This document shows, in pieces, positions 17,091 through 25,319 of a stretch of 36,841 nt of DNA. The DNA is taken from the NCBI GenBank assembly GCA_905210415.1, contig CAJLWM010000015.1, positions 1-36,841 on the forward strand, in the 5' to 3' direction. Each line of letters opens with the position of its first letter. Within the stretch, counting starts at the first letter, position 1. The DNA comes from an uncultured Prevotellaceae bacterium. GTDB taxonomy: Bacteria; Bacteroidota; Bacteroidia; Bacteroidales; Muribaculaceae. The position numbers and the translations under genes were made by a program. The notes under the pieces are model-generated. The model had not been told where the DNA came from and searched no databases. It worked only from the letters and a program-made list of their open reading frames with translations.

Positions 17091-18428
17091 TTATCTTTCT
17101 TGAAGCCATTTGAGCATATCAGCCATCATTTCGGGCGATAGGGTTTGCTCTATGCTGCCATAGTTGGCCGTAGGGGCGTCGCACTGCTGAAACATGTGGT
17201 TGAGCGTATCATAATTTTTCAGCGTTAGGCGTTTGCCACCGTAGCAAGCGCTCAACACAGCAGCATTGGCCTCGGCATTCACTTGCACATCGTGCTTGCC
17301 ATATAATGCAAATATTGGTTGGCGCAGCATTTCGATGTGTTCGGCTGGATTGTAGCGAACGAAATTGATAAACCATGGTGTGGTGATCACCATTATCTGG
17401 CTATTGATTTCCATCATCTCTTGCACCGACGCACCCTCGGTGAGGATATTGTAAATGCGGCTTTTCATCACGTCTACATCAGCTACGGTGTCGATTGTAG
17501 AATATGCTTTCTCCAATCTTTCTATTTTCTCTTTGCCGAGTGTCACACCATTTGATGCTGCCACATCAATGTTTTGTTGCACCAGCATATCCTTACCCTT
17601 AACGGTAGGCGCCGCCAAGGTGGCAATGAAATCTACATCCTTAGGATTTTCGGCAGCAAGCATAATGGCAATCTGGCCACCCTCGCTATGCCCTATTATG
17701 CCCACTTTCTTCTTATTTATGCCATCCACTGTGCGCAGATATTTCACTGCGGCAAGTGCATCGTCGGCAAAGTCGCGCGTAGTGGCATCGGGGCTGCATG
17801 GCGATGATCCGCCCCCCCCGCGATCGTCATATCTGAGCACCGCTATGCCATGGCGTGTGAGATAGTCGGCCAACACAAGAAACGGGCGATGCCCCATAAT
17901 CTCTTCGTCGCGGTTTTGCTGACCACTACCCGACACCAATATCACAGCCGTGAAGTTTTTGCCCTTCTCAGGCATAGTGAGTGTGCCGGTGAGCGTGACG
18001 TCGCCGTGCGAGAATTTCACCTCGCGTTGCTCATAAGTATATGGAGGTTGTGGAGTCTGCGGACGTGTTAGATATGGATTCTTATCAACAAAACTCAATT
18101 CTATGGGCAGTTGAGCTAATCCCTGGTGAAATGTGCCCGACATATTGCCATCATCGCCCACTAAGCCATCTATCAATATGCCCATTCGCTTCACACCCAC
18201 CGCCACATGATTGTCGGTAATGCTCAGCGTGTCGCACACTATATTCATAGCCATCTGCTTTGGCGAGTCCATCCACGCATGTTTGCCATCGGCTATGCGC
18301 ACCACCAACGGCAGTTTAGTGCCAGCCACATCAAGTTCGGCTTGCCACTTTCCCACATACTGTGCATTTACTACACCACCTATCGACAACGCACTAAGCA
18401 CTGCCAACGCTATTTTTCTTATCATCAT
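17091..18428 (-). CDS. Secreted alpha/beta hydrolase
   Basis: 445 residues with a signal peptide (MMIRKIALAVLSALSIGGVVNAQ), a ~100-residue N-terminal beta domain and a serine-hydrolase fold: nucleophile Ser248 in GHSEGG, Asp380 in YGKHD, His411 in LNHMF. Family members in Bacteroidales are annotated as esterases or dipeptidyl-peptidase-like hydrolases acting in the periplasm; the substrate is unknown. An uninterrupted run of eight C residues (17812-17819) encodes part of the Gly stretch in YDDRGGGGSS and could be a slippage site, but the frame is intact. It follows cdd by 17 bp and may be co-transcribed with it. Confidence 0.87.
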   Translation of the reverse strand: MMIRKIALAVLSALSIGGVVNAQYVGKWQAELDVAGTKLPLVVRIADGKHAWMDSPKQMAMNIVCDTLSITDNHVAVGVKRMGILIDGLVGDDGNMSGTFHQGLAQLPIELSFVDKNPYLTRPQTPQPPYTYEQREVKFSHGDVTLTGTLTMPEKGKNFTAVILVSGSGQQNRDEEIMGHRPFLVLADYLTRHGIAVLRYDDRGGGGSSPCSPDATTRDFADDALAAVKYLRTVDGINKKKVGIIGHSEGGQIAIMLAAENPKDVDFIATLAAPTVKGKDMLVQQNIDVAASNGVTLGKEKIERLEKAYSTIDTVADVDVMKSRIYNILTEGASVQEMMEINSQIMVITTPWFINFVRYNPAEHIEMLRQPIFALYGKHDVQVNAEANAAVLSACYGGKRLTLKNYDTLNHMFQQCDAPTANYGSIEQTLSPEMMADMLKWLQER

Positions 18429-18445
18429 ATACTAATGTTTTTTCT

Positions 18446-18916
18446 TTAAAATTCCACAAAACTCAGTGGCATAAGATCCTTGATGCTCTTGAGCACATAC
18501 ACCTCTTCCCTGCCACAGAGAATTATCTCGATTGGTTGATGGCTGATGGTCTCATATTCAAGAATCGCTTGTCGGCAATGGCCACATGGCGACACCGGAG
18601 TGCTCACAAAATCACCGTTGGTAAATGCGGCTATAGCCAGGCGTTTTATAGCCACACCAGGATAGTTGGCGCCAGCATAAAAAAGCACACTGCGCTCGGC
18701 ACATGTGCCGGCTGTGAAAGCAGCGTTTTCCTGATTGGCTCCTGTGAGTATCTCACCGTTTTCGAGTTGTAGAGCCGCTCCCACTTGGAAGTGGCTGTAA
18801 GGGGAATATGAGCGGCTTGTGGCTTCACGCGCCTTTTCTGCAAGAATTTTATGTTCTTCACTTAACTCATTATAAGAGTAAACCGCTATCTTTGTAGTTA
18901 TATTTAATTCTTTCAT
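18446..18916 (-). CDS. cdd: Cytidine deaminase
   Basis: Zinc hydrolase converting cytidine and deoxycytidine to uridine forms in pyrimidine salvage. 156 residues from the ATG at 18916; the eight codons upstream are in the promoter-like AT tract. Zinc ligands and catalytic Glu are clear: TCAERSV (Cys72, Glu74) and PCGHCRQ (Cys111, Cys114), with the substrate-binding NQENAAF before them. Length equals the homotetrameric or slightly longer class. A TATATTTG box (18938-18945) lies in the gap shared with the divergent glucosaminidase gene. Confidence 0.95.
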   Translation of the reverse strand: MKELNITTKIAVYSYNELSEEHKILAEKAREATSRSYSPYSHFQVGAALQLENGEILTGANQENAAFTAGTCAERSVLFYAGANYPGVAIKRLAIAAFTNGDFVSTPVSPCGHCRQAILEYETISHQPIEIILCGREEVYVLKSIKDLMPLSFVEF

Positions 18917-18978
18917 GTAGTAACAATATATTTTACGCAAATATATTTATAATTTTTTAAAAAACAGAAACAGCTGTT

Positions 18979-19941
18979 ATGTCTAAGCATTTTTTTTGCA
19001 CTCTATTATGTTTTTTTGTTGGTTGTACCTTCATATTTGCCCAACCGCAACGATTATCTGATAAATACATCAATTATATAAAGAAATATTATCCACTCGC
19101 CCAACAGCAGCAAAAGATGCACGGCATTCCGGCAAGCATCACCCTCGCTCAAGGATTGCTTGAGAGCCAATGCGGCGAAAGCCGTCTGGCGAAAGTGGGC
19201 AACAACCACTTCGGCATTAAATGCAACGGCTGGACTGGCGACACCATTCTGAAAGACGACGACAAAATCAACGACTGCTTTCGCCGCTATGCCCGCGCCG
19301 AAGACTCTTTCTCTGATCACTCGGCTTTTCTAAAAAGAAAACGCTATGCTCCCCTTTTTAATCTTAAGAAAGACGACTATGCAGCTTGGGCTCGCACCCT
19401 AAAGAAATGCGGCTATGCCACCGACCCTGCTTATCCCGACAAACTGATACGACTGATTGAAACTTACCAACTTTATAAATACGACAAAAATGAGACTCCC
19501 CTATTTGCCGACAATTCAAAAAGCAAAAATAAAGTTGATACTAAATACACCGATGAAAATATCACCATCAACGACGAGCAACTGGCTACAGAGATTGGCA
19601 ATGCTCACGTCATTCGCCGGCGTTGGGGTCTATATTATATAGTGGCTCATGAGGGCGACACTTTTGCATCGCTCGCCAAAGAACTCAATGTGAAAGAAAA
19701 AAATCTGGCTAAATTCAACGATCTTCATAAAGATGATGCTATAGCACCGGGCGAGACCATCTGGATAGAACAGAAAGAGAAGGAAGCAGCCATGGGCAAC
19801 AATCAATATACAGCCAAGCAAGGCGACACGCTCCACTCTATATCGCAATACTACGGCATACGATTGAAAAACCTTGCCAAAATGAATAAACTCAAAGAAA
19901 ACAGCATTATCACTCCGGGCACAGTGATAATACTTCGATAA
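18979..19941 (+). CDS. Peptidoglycan hydrolase: GH73 glucosaminidase with two LysM domains
   Basis: 320 residues: a signal peptide ending around FAQ (22), a GH73 / FlgJ-like mannosyl-glycoprotein endo-beta-N-acetylglucosaminidase domain (about 28-165; catalytic Glu62 in GLLESQCGESRLA, plus NHFGIKC and a YATDPAYPDKL helix), a charged linker, then LysM domains at about 219-263 and 277-320 (YTAKQGDTLHSIS). It should cleave the glycan backbone of peptidoglycan in the periplasm, anchored by LysM. It is transcribed divergently from cdd and ends at a strong shared terminator. Confidence 0.93.
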   Translation: MSKHFFCTLLCFFVGCTFIFAQPQRLSDKYINYIKKYYPLAQQQQKMHGIPASITLAQGLLESQCGESRLAKVGNNHFGIKCNGWTGDTILKDDDKINDCFRRYARAEDSFSDHSAFLKRKRYAPLFNLKKDDYAAWARTLKKCGYATDPAYPDKLIRLIETYQLYKYDKNETPLFADNSKSKNKVDTKYTDENITINDEQLATEIGNAHVIRRRWGLYYIVAHEGDTFASLAKELNVKEKNLAKFNDLHKDDAIAPGETIWIEQKEKEAAMGNNQYTAKQGDTLHSISQYYGIRLKNLAKMNKLKENSIITPGTVIILR

Positions 19942-19947
19942 ACAACA

Positions 19948-19999
19948 ATTACCCCCTATTCAAAATCATCAATGATTAACGAATAGGGGGTAATGATTT
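19948..19999 (+). terminator. Long-stem terminator between convergent genes
   Basis: A 14-bp perfect stem (19948-19961 with 19981-19994, core ACCCCCTATTC) with a loop that can itself fold, followed by GATTTT. It lies 6 nt after the glucosaminidase stop and just beyond the SpoU methyltransferase stop on the other strand, so may serve both. Confidence 0.8.
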
Positions 20000-20014
20000 T
20001 CTTACTATAATAGA

Positions 20015-20554
20015 TTATATTTTCTTCAATGCTTTGAAAAAATCCCACATCACAATGCCGGCAGTGATGCTCACGTTGAGCGAATGCTTCGTGCCGTATT
20101 GTGGCAACTCTATGCAATAGTCGCTGGCATCCACCACCTGCTGGTTTACGCCCTTCACTTCGTTGCCAAGCACCACGGCATATTTTTCACAACTGTTTAT
20201 AGTAAATTGTGGAAGACTTATGCTATTATGCACTTGCTCTATAGAACATATTTTATAATCTTTGCAACGCAAATCAGAGATGCACTTCATCACATCTTTT
20301 TCATACACCCATTCCACCGATTCCTCTGCCCCGAGTGCAGTCTTGTGAATGTCGGGATGTGGCGGTGTGGCGGTGATGCCGCATAGGCAAATTTTCTCCA
20401 CTACAAACGCATCGGCAGTGCGAAAAACGCTGCCAATATTATTAAGGCTACGCACATCATCAAGAACAACTATCAAGGGTATTTTTTCAGTTTCTTTAAA
20501 CTCCTCGCACGTGATGCGATGAAGCTCAAGCATACTTTTTTTCTTATTATCCAT
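20015..20554 (-). CDS. SpoU/TrmH-type RNA 2'-O-methyltransferase
   Basis: 179 residues forming a SPOUT (alpha/beta knot) domain with all three motifs: NNIGSVFRTADAF (motif 1), VVLGNEVKGV (motif 2) and IELPQYGTKHSLNVSITAGIVMWDF (motif 3). Such enzymes methylate ribose 2'-OH in tRNA or rRNA using S-adenosylmethionine; the target position cannot be told. There is no N-terminal substrate-binding extension of the rRNA (RlmB) kind, so a tRNA target is slightly more likely. A TACCTTTG box is at 20586-20593. It borders the origin-like tract. Confidence 0.9.
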   Translation of the reverse strand: MDNKKKSMLELHRITCEEFKETEKIPLIVVLDDVRSLNNIGSVFRTADAFVVEKICLCGITATPPHPDIHKTALGAEESVEWVYEKDVMKCISDLRCKDYKICSIEQVHNSISLPQFTINSCEKYAVVLGNEVKGVNQQVVDASDYCIELPQYGTKHSLNVSITAGIVMWDFFKALKKI

Positions 20555-20599
20555 CTCTATTTGTAGTGTATTTAAAAATATAGTGCAAAGGTAACACTA

Positions 20600-21120
20600 A
20601 ATAACTTTATTAACAACCTGTGAAAAACTCTGTTGATAACGGAAAATAACTTTTCAAAAAGTTTTAAAAACTTTATTTTCAATTATCAAAACTATTTTTA
20701 TACTACACCGGCATTCAATATTCCAAAAAAGTTAGCACTTTTATTTCACTGTTGTTTGCACTGTTTTCACCATAGTAATCAACAACCCAACGGTTGTGAA
20801 TTTATTAAATGATATAGTTATTAACAGGTTGTTAATAAAGTATACATTTACATATTATTCAACAATTTACGACGTAATAATATGTTGATAACCATGTTTA
20901 CCGACAGAAACAACTTAATATGCAAGAAAATCAGTAAAAAGATATTGTATAGTTTCAACAGACTAATATAATCAGTAGTTTTAAAGAGAAAAATAAAAAT
21001 TAAAACAAAATTATCTTATATATCTATGTTGTTTAAAAACGTAGTTGTCCATAGTAGTTCTTTACCTACTATTGCTATGAGATGATAATGTGATGTTGAG
21101 ATTTCAACAACTTTGAAGAT
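20600..21120. other. AT-rich non-coding tract with DnaA-box-like repeats, candidate oriC
   Basis: No gene is visible from 20555 to 21217. The tract is strongly AT-rich and contains TGTTGATAA (= TTATCAACA) at 20631-20639 and 20883-20891, and TTATTAACA at 20607-20615, 20818-20826 and inverted at 20830-20838. The last two form a perfect 21-bp inverted repeat with a 3-nt spacer. There are near-matches at 20776 and 20856. Other structure: palindrome AAAGTTTTAAAAACTTT (20658-20674) and hairpin ATAGTAG/CTACTAT (21051-21072). rnpA, yidD, recF and dnaX nearby fit, but dnaA is not in the window and the genes on the right side run towards the tract. Confidence 0.45.
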
Positions 21121-21217
21121 GTGATATTGTTTATGGAATTTGTATAAAACTTAATGAAAAATTTGCTTTAAAACAGGGTGAAGTTTTTCTCACTTGCCCA
21201 GTGTGAAGCTCTGGAAT

Positions 21218-21841
21218 TCATTTGCCGAAAATGCCGCTTGTGTTGGCAATGATTGTGGCCAAAAGATCGTCGGCTGAGATGCCAAGTGTGAGCGCCACTT
21301 TGGTTGCTATGTCGTGGATGGAAAGTGCCGACTCGTCGGTCTCTATGAGCAGGAGATTTTTGGGTGTTAGCAGAAGCGATTGTTCATTGTAGTGTTCGCC
21401 ATAAGAAATGTAGAAACCCTCGCTGATGAGCGAATGCAATATCGATGGTTTGCCACGAAATCCGTGTATAATCCAAGGTTGCTTTGCCGAGCATCGCCGA
21501 TGCATAGTGATTATTTCCTGCCAGGCACGAGTGCAGTGTATGATAAGGGGCAATTGCAGATACTCCGACAATTCTATATGGCTTGAGAAAACACTCTTCT
21601 GCAATTCGAGAGAAGTGGGTATAAGACGGTCGATGCCGCACTCCCCTATTGCCATCACATTTCGGTTACTTTCAATATTGTTGAATAGAGAAGAAATAAG
21701 CCCGTCTGAGGCGTTATCTATCCACCAAGGGTGTAATCCTACGGAATAGGCAAAAGAAGGCTTAAAATCAATTTTTGAGTGTGTGAAATTGATTATTGAG
21801 TGTTCTCGCTGGTGATGTGTGTGGCAGTCGATGATTTTCAT
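21218..21841 (-). CDS. TatD-family metal-dependent hydrolase
   Basis: 207 residues from the ATG at 21841 (MKIIDCHTHH); longer in-frame starts would run into yidD. Metal ligands of the TatD amidohydrolase fold: HTH (His7, His9), GECGID (Glu67), LIIHC (about 102), WIIHGF and ETDES. The family contains 3'-5' DNases and D-aminoacyl hydrolases. At ~207 aa it is shorter than the usual 250-260 aa, as in other Bacteroidales members. It is last in the rnpA-yidD-tatD run, 16 bp behind yidD. Confidence 0.87.
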   Translation of the reverse strand: MKIIDCHTHHQREHSIINFTHSKIDFKPSFAYSVGLHPWWIDNASDGLISSLFNNIESNRNVMAIGECGIDRLIPTSLELQKSVFSSHIELSEYLQLPLIIHCTRAWQEIITMHRRCSAKQPWIIHGFRGKPSILHSLISEGFYISYGEHYNEQSLLLTPKNLLLIETDESALSIHDIATKVALTLGISADDLLATIIANTSGIFGK

Positions 21842-21857
21842 TGTGGAGAATGTGATA

Positions 21858-22079
21858 TTAAGGCACCGGATCATATCCGCTGCCACCCCATGGATTGCAT
21901 CGCACAATGCGCTTCAGAGCGAGCCAGAGCCCCTTAATAGGGCCGTGCTTGATGATTGCTTGTATGGCATATTCGCTGCATGTGGGCGTAAAGCGACAGC
22001 ATGGCGGAAACAAAGGCGATATGCATTTGCGATAAACCTTGATGGGCAGTATTAGTAGTGTGGAAAGTATGTTTTTCAT
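21858..22079 (-). CDS. yidD: Membrane protein insertion efficiency factor YidD
   Basis: 73 residues from the ATG at 22079, with the family hallmark [23 protein letters not shown] followed by [30 protein letters not shown] small amphipathic protein at the inner membrane face that assists YidC-dependent insertion. A longer in-frame start would overlap rnpA; the short one gives the usual length and leaves 22 bp after the rnpA stop. The rnpA-yidD adjacency is widespread in bacteria. Confidence 0.95.
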   Translation of the reverse strand: MKNILSTLLILPIKVYRKCISPLFPPCCRFTPTCSEYAIQAIIKHGPIKGLWLALKRIVRCNPWGGSGYDPVP

Positions 22080-22101
22080 ACAGATATGCGCATTGATGAT
22101 A

Positions 22102-22497
22102 TTATTTGCTCTTATCGGCAATGGTGCTTGCAAGGTTGGTGAGTGCTTGCTTCATCTTAGCTTCTATGATGCTATAGTCGGTGATGCGGTCGCCTATGAA
22201 GACGATGGCAATTGATACCGACTTATTGCATTGGCGCAAAGTGGGCAGCAACAGGTCGCGATTGAGGCGATAAGCCTCGCGTATGCGACGGCGCATGAGC
22301 ACACGGTCTACGGCGTGATGGAATGTGCGTTTAGGCACTGATATGAAGAATTGTGCCGGTGTGCCTTGGTTGTCGCTGATGTTGTAGATCAAACGCAGCG
22401 GATACGACTTGATGGAATTGTTTTTAGAAGCAAAAATCTGGTCGATGAGTTTTCTGCTGCATAGTTTTTCGTATTTATATAGTCGTAGTCCTTTCAT
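22102..22497 (-). CDS. rnpA: Ribonuclease P protein component
   Basis: 131 residues from ATG 22497 ([22 protein letters not shown]). The RNR-type basic motif [16 protein letters not shown] and the [14 protein letters not shown] strand identify the protein subunit of RNase P, which matures tRNA 5' ends with the catalytic RNA. The start is chosen because RnpA proteins open with this helix and because a terminator lies between it and hemD, so the 17 extra codons upstream would be inside the hairpin region. A TACCTTTC box follows that terminator and may be its promoter. Confidence 0.93.
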   Translation of the reverse strand: MKGLRLYKYEKLCSRKLIDQIFASKNNSIKSYPLRLIYNISDNQGTPAQFFISVPKRTFHHAVDRVLMRRRIREAYRLNRDLLLPTLRQCNKSVSIAIVFIGDRITDYSIIEAKMKQALTNLASTIADKSK

Positions 22498-22525
22498 AAG
22501 AAATTGTAATTTGAGTGGAAAGGTA

Positions 22526-22560
22526 GAAAAAAATGGGGACATCTGCATTATAGATGTCCC
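22526..22560 (-). terminator. hemD terminator
   Basis: GGGACATCT (22536-22544) pairs with AGATGTCCC (22552-22560) around a 7-nt loop; a seven-T run follows on the minus strand. It separates the LOG/DUF4271/hemD group from rnpA. Confidence 0.85.
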
Positions 22561-22593
22561 TAAATTTATGTTTTTTGAGAAAAAAGTGTTTGA

Positions 22594-23340
22594 TTACTTT
22601 TTCTTTTGATCTTTCTTGATGATGTTTTCGAGTGCGCCTGTGATAGAAGGACAATCAGGAGTTGGTTCGAAATCGAGGTGGAAACCTGCTTCTTCTATTG
22701 CTTTCTTAGTGGCACTGCCCATGCAACCAAGCTTGATGTCGCCTTGCTTGAAGTCTGGGAAGTTTTTGATGAGCGACTTGATACCAGAAGGAGTGAAGAA
22801 AATGATTGCGTCGAAATCAAATGGTTCGTCCTTAGAGAAGTCGTTGCTAACTGTGCGATACATCACAGCACGTGTGATATCAACACCCACATTGTCGAGA
22901 ACCGCTTCCTTCATGGTGTGTACGTCAGACACAGGGAACAAGAATTTTTCTTTCTTGTGCTTTTCCATAATTGGAATGAGGTCGTCGATAAGATTGCTTT
23001 CTGTATGGAAAATTTTTCTCTTGCGATAGACGATATATTTTTGCAGATAGTGGGCTACAGTCTCGCTAACGCAGAAATACTTCATAGTATCTGGAATTTC
23101 CAAGCGCAATTCTTCAGCCAAACGGAAATAATTGTCTATTGCCTTCTTTGCTGTGAAAATCACTGCAGTGTAATCGAGAATAGAAATTTTTTGTTGACGA
23201 AATTCCTTAGATGAAAGACCTTCTACTTTGATAAATGGACGGAATACAATCTCCACACCGTATTTGTTTTCTATGTCAAAATAGGGAGATTTTTCAGAAG
23301 TTGGCTTTGGTTGTGATACTAAAATTTTTTTTATACTCAC
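22594..23340 (-). CDS. hemD: Uroporphyrinogen-III synthase
   Basis: 248 residues. Low-conservation family, but the two-domain layout is clear: KILVSQP at the N-terminus, AVIFTAKKAIDNYF, then the signature second half with AIIFFTPSGIKSLI, LGCMGSATKKAIEEAGF and PTPDCPSITGALENI. It closes and inverts ring D of hydroxymethylbilane in haem and tetrapyrrole synthesis. Gene order with DUF4271 immediately upstream (13-bp gap) and rnpA/yidD/tatD downstream is one I recall as typical for Bacteroidales. Confidence 0.88.
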   Translation of the reverse strand: MSIKKILVSQPKPTSEKSPYFDIENKYGVEIVFRPFIKVEGLSSKEFRQQKISILDYTAVIFTAKKAIDNYFRLAEELRLEIPDTMKYFCVSETVAHYLQKYIVYRKRKIFHTESNLIDDLIPIMEKHKKEKFLFPVSDVHTMKEAVLDNVGVDITRAVMYRTVSNDFSKDEPFDFDAIIFFTPSGIKSLIKNFPDFKQGDIKLGCMGSATKKAIEEAGFHLDFEPTPDCPSITGALENIIKKDQKKK

Positions 23341-23353
23341 AATTATTGAAATT

Positions 23354-24223
23354 TTAAATTGTCGAAAATATTAAAACGATGCCGCTGTTAATTATCAGTA
23401 ACGGCACTATTTCACCACTGCAAAGGTACAAAATAAAATAGAAAATTGAGGTATAATTGGTGTAAAAAATACGAAATCCCTTAATTATAAATGTAATTCT
23501 GCACAAAAAGTAAAGAAAAACAAACAAACTTATAAACGTGTGAGCATAAGTGGGATATACCAGCAGGAGTATCACAATAGGTGTGAGTAAAATGCCCAAC
23601 AACGCTTGTGAGGCGTTGAATCCCTTGATGAGAAGCGTTGTGTTTGTTTTAGTTGCGAAAACATAGCCGAGCATCAGGTAGGCTGAGAGCTGCAGCAGAT
23701 AGAATGCTGCCATCATGGCTATGAATGTGATGATATATGTAAAGATGTTGCTTGTATGCAGCATCGATGGATAATACACCGTAATGGCACAGTTGATGAG
23801 TATGCCCTCCATAATGCAGGTGTTGGCTATGAGTGCTATCAGGGTGATGAATTCGTTGACGGTGTTGTGATCTTCAAACACGTTGTCGCGCTTCTTGATT
23901 GAGAAGAGGTTTTTCTTGAAATTGTCTACGTATTTAAATCCTTTGCGCAGGCTCATTGTCACGAAAAACATGGCAAGCAGAAACATGGTCATAGTGCCGG
24001 TGTCGTGCAACGGGCTTGGCAGATAGTTTTCGCTTTGTTCGCCAGATGGCACTGTGAGCAGATTGCTGTCGTGCATGCTCGCTATCACACTATCGTGTTC
24101 GCACGAATTGTTGAATCCATTCACATATTTTGGTTGATAGTAATGTTTCACCACACTATCAGCCGCGCCGGCAGCGGTGCTGTCGGTGGCAAGCGTGTTA
24201 CTATTTATGTTGTCGGCCTTCAC
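23354..24223 (-). CDS. DUF4271 integral membrane protein
   Basis: 289 residues: a ~75-residue polar N-terminus, then about seven hydrophobic segments (beginning MTMFLLAMFFVTMSL near residue 77, then NEFITLIALIANTCIM, FTYIITFIAMMAAFYLL, ALLGILLTPIVILLLV, FISLFVFLYFLCRI and a C-terminal pair), so an inner-membrane protein. DUF4271 is a Bacteroidetes-specific family usually next to hemD; its function is unknown. The conserved LYLCSGEIVPLLII near the C-terminus matches the family. It starts 6 bp after the LOG gene stop, so the two are probably co-transcribed. Confidence 0.85.
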   Translation of the reverse strand: MKADNINSNTLATDSTAAGAADSVVKHYYQPKYVNGFNNSCEHDSVIASMHDSNLLTVPSGEQSENYLPSPLHDTGTMTMFLLAMFFVTMSLRKGFKYVDNFKKNLFSIKKRDNVFEDHNTVNEFITLIALIANTCIMEGILINCAITVYYPSMLHTSNIFTYIITFIAMMAAFYLLQLSAYLMLGYVFATKTNTTLLIKGFNASQALLGILLTPIVILLLVYPTYAHTFISLFVFLYFLCRITFIIKGFRIFYTNYTSIFYFILYLCSGEIVPLLIINSGIVLIFSTI

Positions 24224-24229
24224 TAATAC

Positions 24230-24817
24230 TTATAATTTGCTTTCTACTGCGTTAGGAGAGTTCTCGTCGTAATTGTTGATAAAATCCACCACTTCTTGCA
24301 CTGTTGAAGCCACATGCCAAAGCGATTGGTGAGAATGCTTCATAAACCTTTCGTTGATGCAATGATTGAGTTGCTTGAGAAGGTCGTCGTAGAAATGGTT
24401 GATATTAAAAATAATCAATGGCTTGGAGTAGAGCGATAGTTGCTTCCATGTGATGATTTCCATCAGTTCCTCAAGGGTGCCGCAACCGCCAGGCATGGCT
24501 ATAGAGCAAGCACTCATCTGAGCCATGGTGTGCTTGCGCTCGTGCATATCGGCTGTGGCAATGATTTGGCTTAGGCGGCTGTATTGCCATCCGTGATCTA
24601 TCATAAACTGTGGTATCACGCCCACGGCTTTTGCTCCGGCATCAAGAAAGCCATCGCTCACGGCGCGCATCACGCCAGCGCTGCCGGCACCGTTGATGCA
24701 GTTCCAGCCCAGTTGTGCCAGGCTTTGTCCGAGTTGGTAAGCCGACGTCTTATATACATCAGCGATGTTGTCGCTTGATGCACCATACACGCATATATAT
24801 CGTTCATTACTATTCAT
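24230..24817 (-). CDS. LOG-family (TIGR00730) nucleotide phosphoribohydrolase
   Basis: 195 residues with the lysine-decarboxylase-like Rossmann fold of LOG proteins: ICVYGASS at the N-terminus, GAGSAGVMRAVSDGFLDAGA, the conserved MHERKHTM and the active-site PGGCGTLEE (109-117). Characterised members cleave nucleoside 5'-monophosphates (cytokinin precursors, AMP) at the base-ribose bond; older names such as lysine decarboxylase are wrong. A TAACTTTG box ends 8 nt before the ATG, so the message may be nearly leaderless. It leads the LOG - DUF4271 - hemD group. Confidence 0.9.
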   Translation of the reverse strand: MNSNERYICVYGASSDNIADVYKTSAYQLGQSLAQLGWNCINGAGSAGVMRAVSDGFLDAGAKAVGVIPQFMIDHGWQYSRLSQIIATADMHERKHTMAQMSACSIAMPGGCGTLEELMEIITWKQLSLYSKPLIIFNINHFYDDLLKQLNHCINERFMKHSHQSLWHVASTVQEVVDFINNYDENSPNAVESKL

Positions 24818-24896
24818 AATGAGTGCAAAGTTACTTATTTTTTATTTCAAAAACCTTAATTACTCCGCAAGAAATATCAAATCAACAAAATTGGGC

Positions 24897-24932
24897 AAAT
24901 AAAAAAGCAGTGAACCGGGTTGGGTCCACTGC
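24897..24932 (-). terminator. secG terminator
   Basis: GCAGTGAACC (24907-24916) pairs with the inverse at 24923-24932 over ten positions with one G-T pair; TTTTTT follows on the minus strand. It lies 47 nt after the secG stop. Confidence 0.75.
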
Positions 24933-24979
24933 CTTGTTTTAATGCTTTTATGTCAACTTCAAAAACGTTGGTTTTGAAA

Positions 24980-25318
24980 TTACTTTTGCTCTGGTTGTTG
25001 AGTAGCTGGAAGCTCTTGAGCATCATTTGTAGTTTGAAATGGTGTTGCTTGAGTTTCCTGAGTTTGTGTTTGCACCACTTGAGCTTTCTTAACGTCGTTT
25101 GTAGGCAATTTAGCTGTAACGATGCTAAGCAAGCAAATGAAGATTGCAAGACCCCAAGTTGCTTTTTCGATGAAGTCGGTGGTTTTGCGTACGCCCATCA
25201 TTTGGTTACCACTTGCAAAACCTGATGCAAGACCGCCACCCTTTGATTTTTGGATAAGAACCACACCAATCAAGAGTATTGATGCGATGATTATAAGAAT
25301 AATAAAAAATCCGTACAT
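24980..25318 (-). CDS. secG: Preprotein translocase subunit SecG
   Basis: 112 residues: two transmembrane helices (about 3-21 and 51-68) joined by the SecG signature IQKSKGGGLASGFASGNQMMGVRKTTDFIEKATW, then a Gln/Thr-rich hydrophilic tail of ~40 residues typical of Bacteroidetes SecG. A component of the SecYEG channel in the inner membrane. It follows the TPR gene by one base and is the last gene of the sigma-54 regulator / lptE / TPR / secG group. Confidence 0.95.
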   Translation of the reverse strand: MYGFFIILIIIASILLIGVVLIQKSKGGGLASGFASGNQMMGVRKTTDFIEKATWGLAIFICLLSIVTAKLPTNDVKKAQVVQTQTQETQATPFQTTNDAQELPATQQPEQK

Positions 25319-25319
25319 A

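Noticed and set aside
17812..17819. Eight-C run as a phase-variation switch in the alpha/beta hydrolase
   Set aside because: The frame is intact and the run simply encodes glycines; one tract without strain data is weak evidence.
20880..21217. Small RNA gene in the AT-rich tract
   Set aside because: Two small hairpins are present, but no promoter-terminator pair could be assigned and no known RNA was recognised.
24230..24817. Lysine decarboxylase
   Set aside because: The PGGxGTxxE and MHERK motifs are those of LOG phosphoribohydrolases; the decarboxylase name is a historical error.
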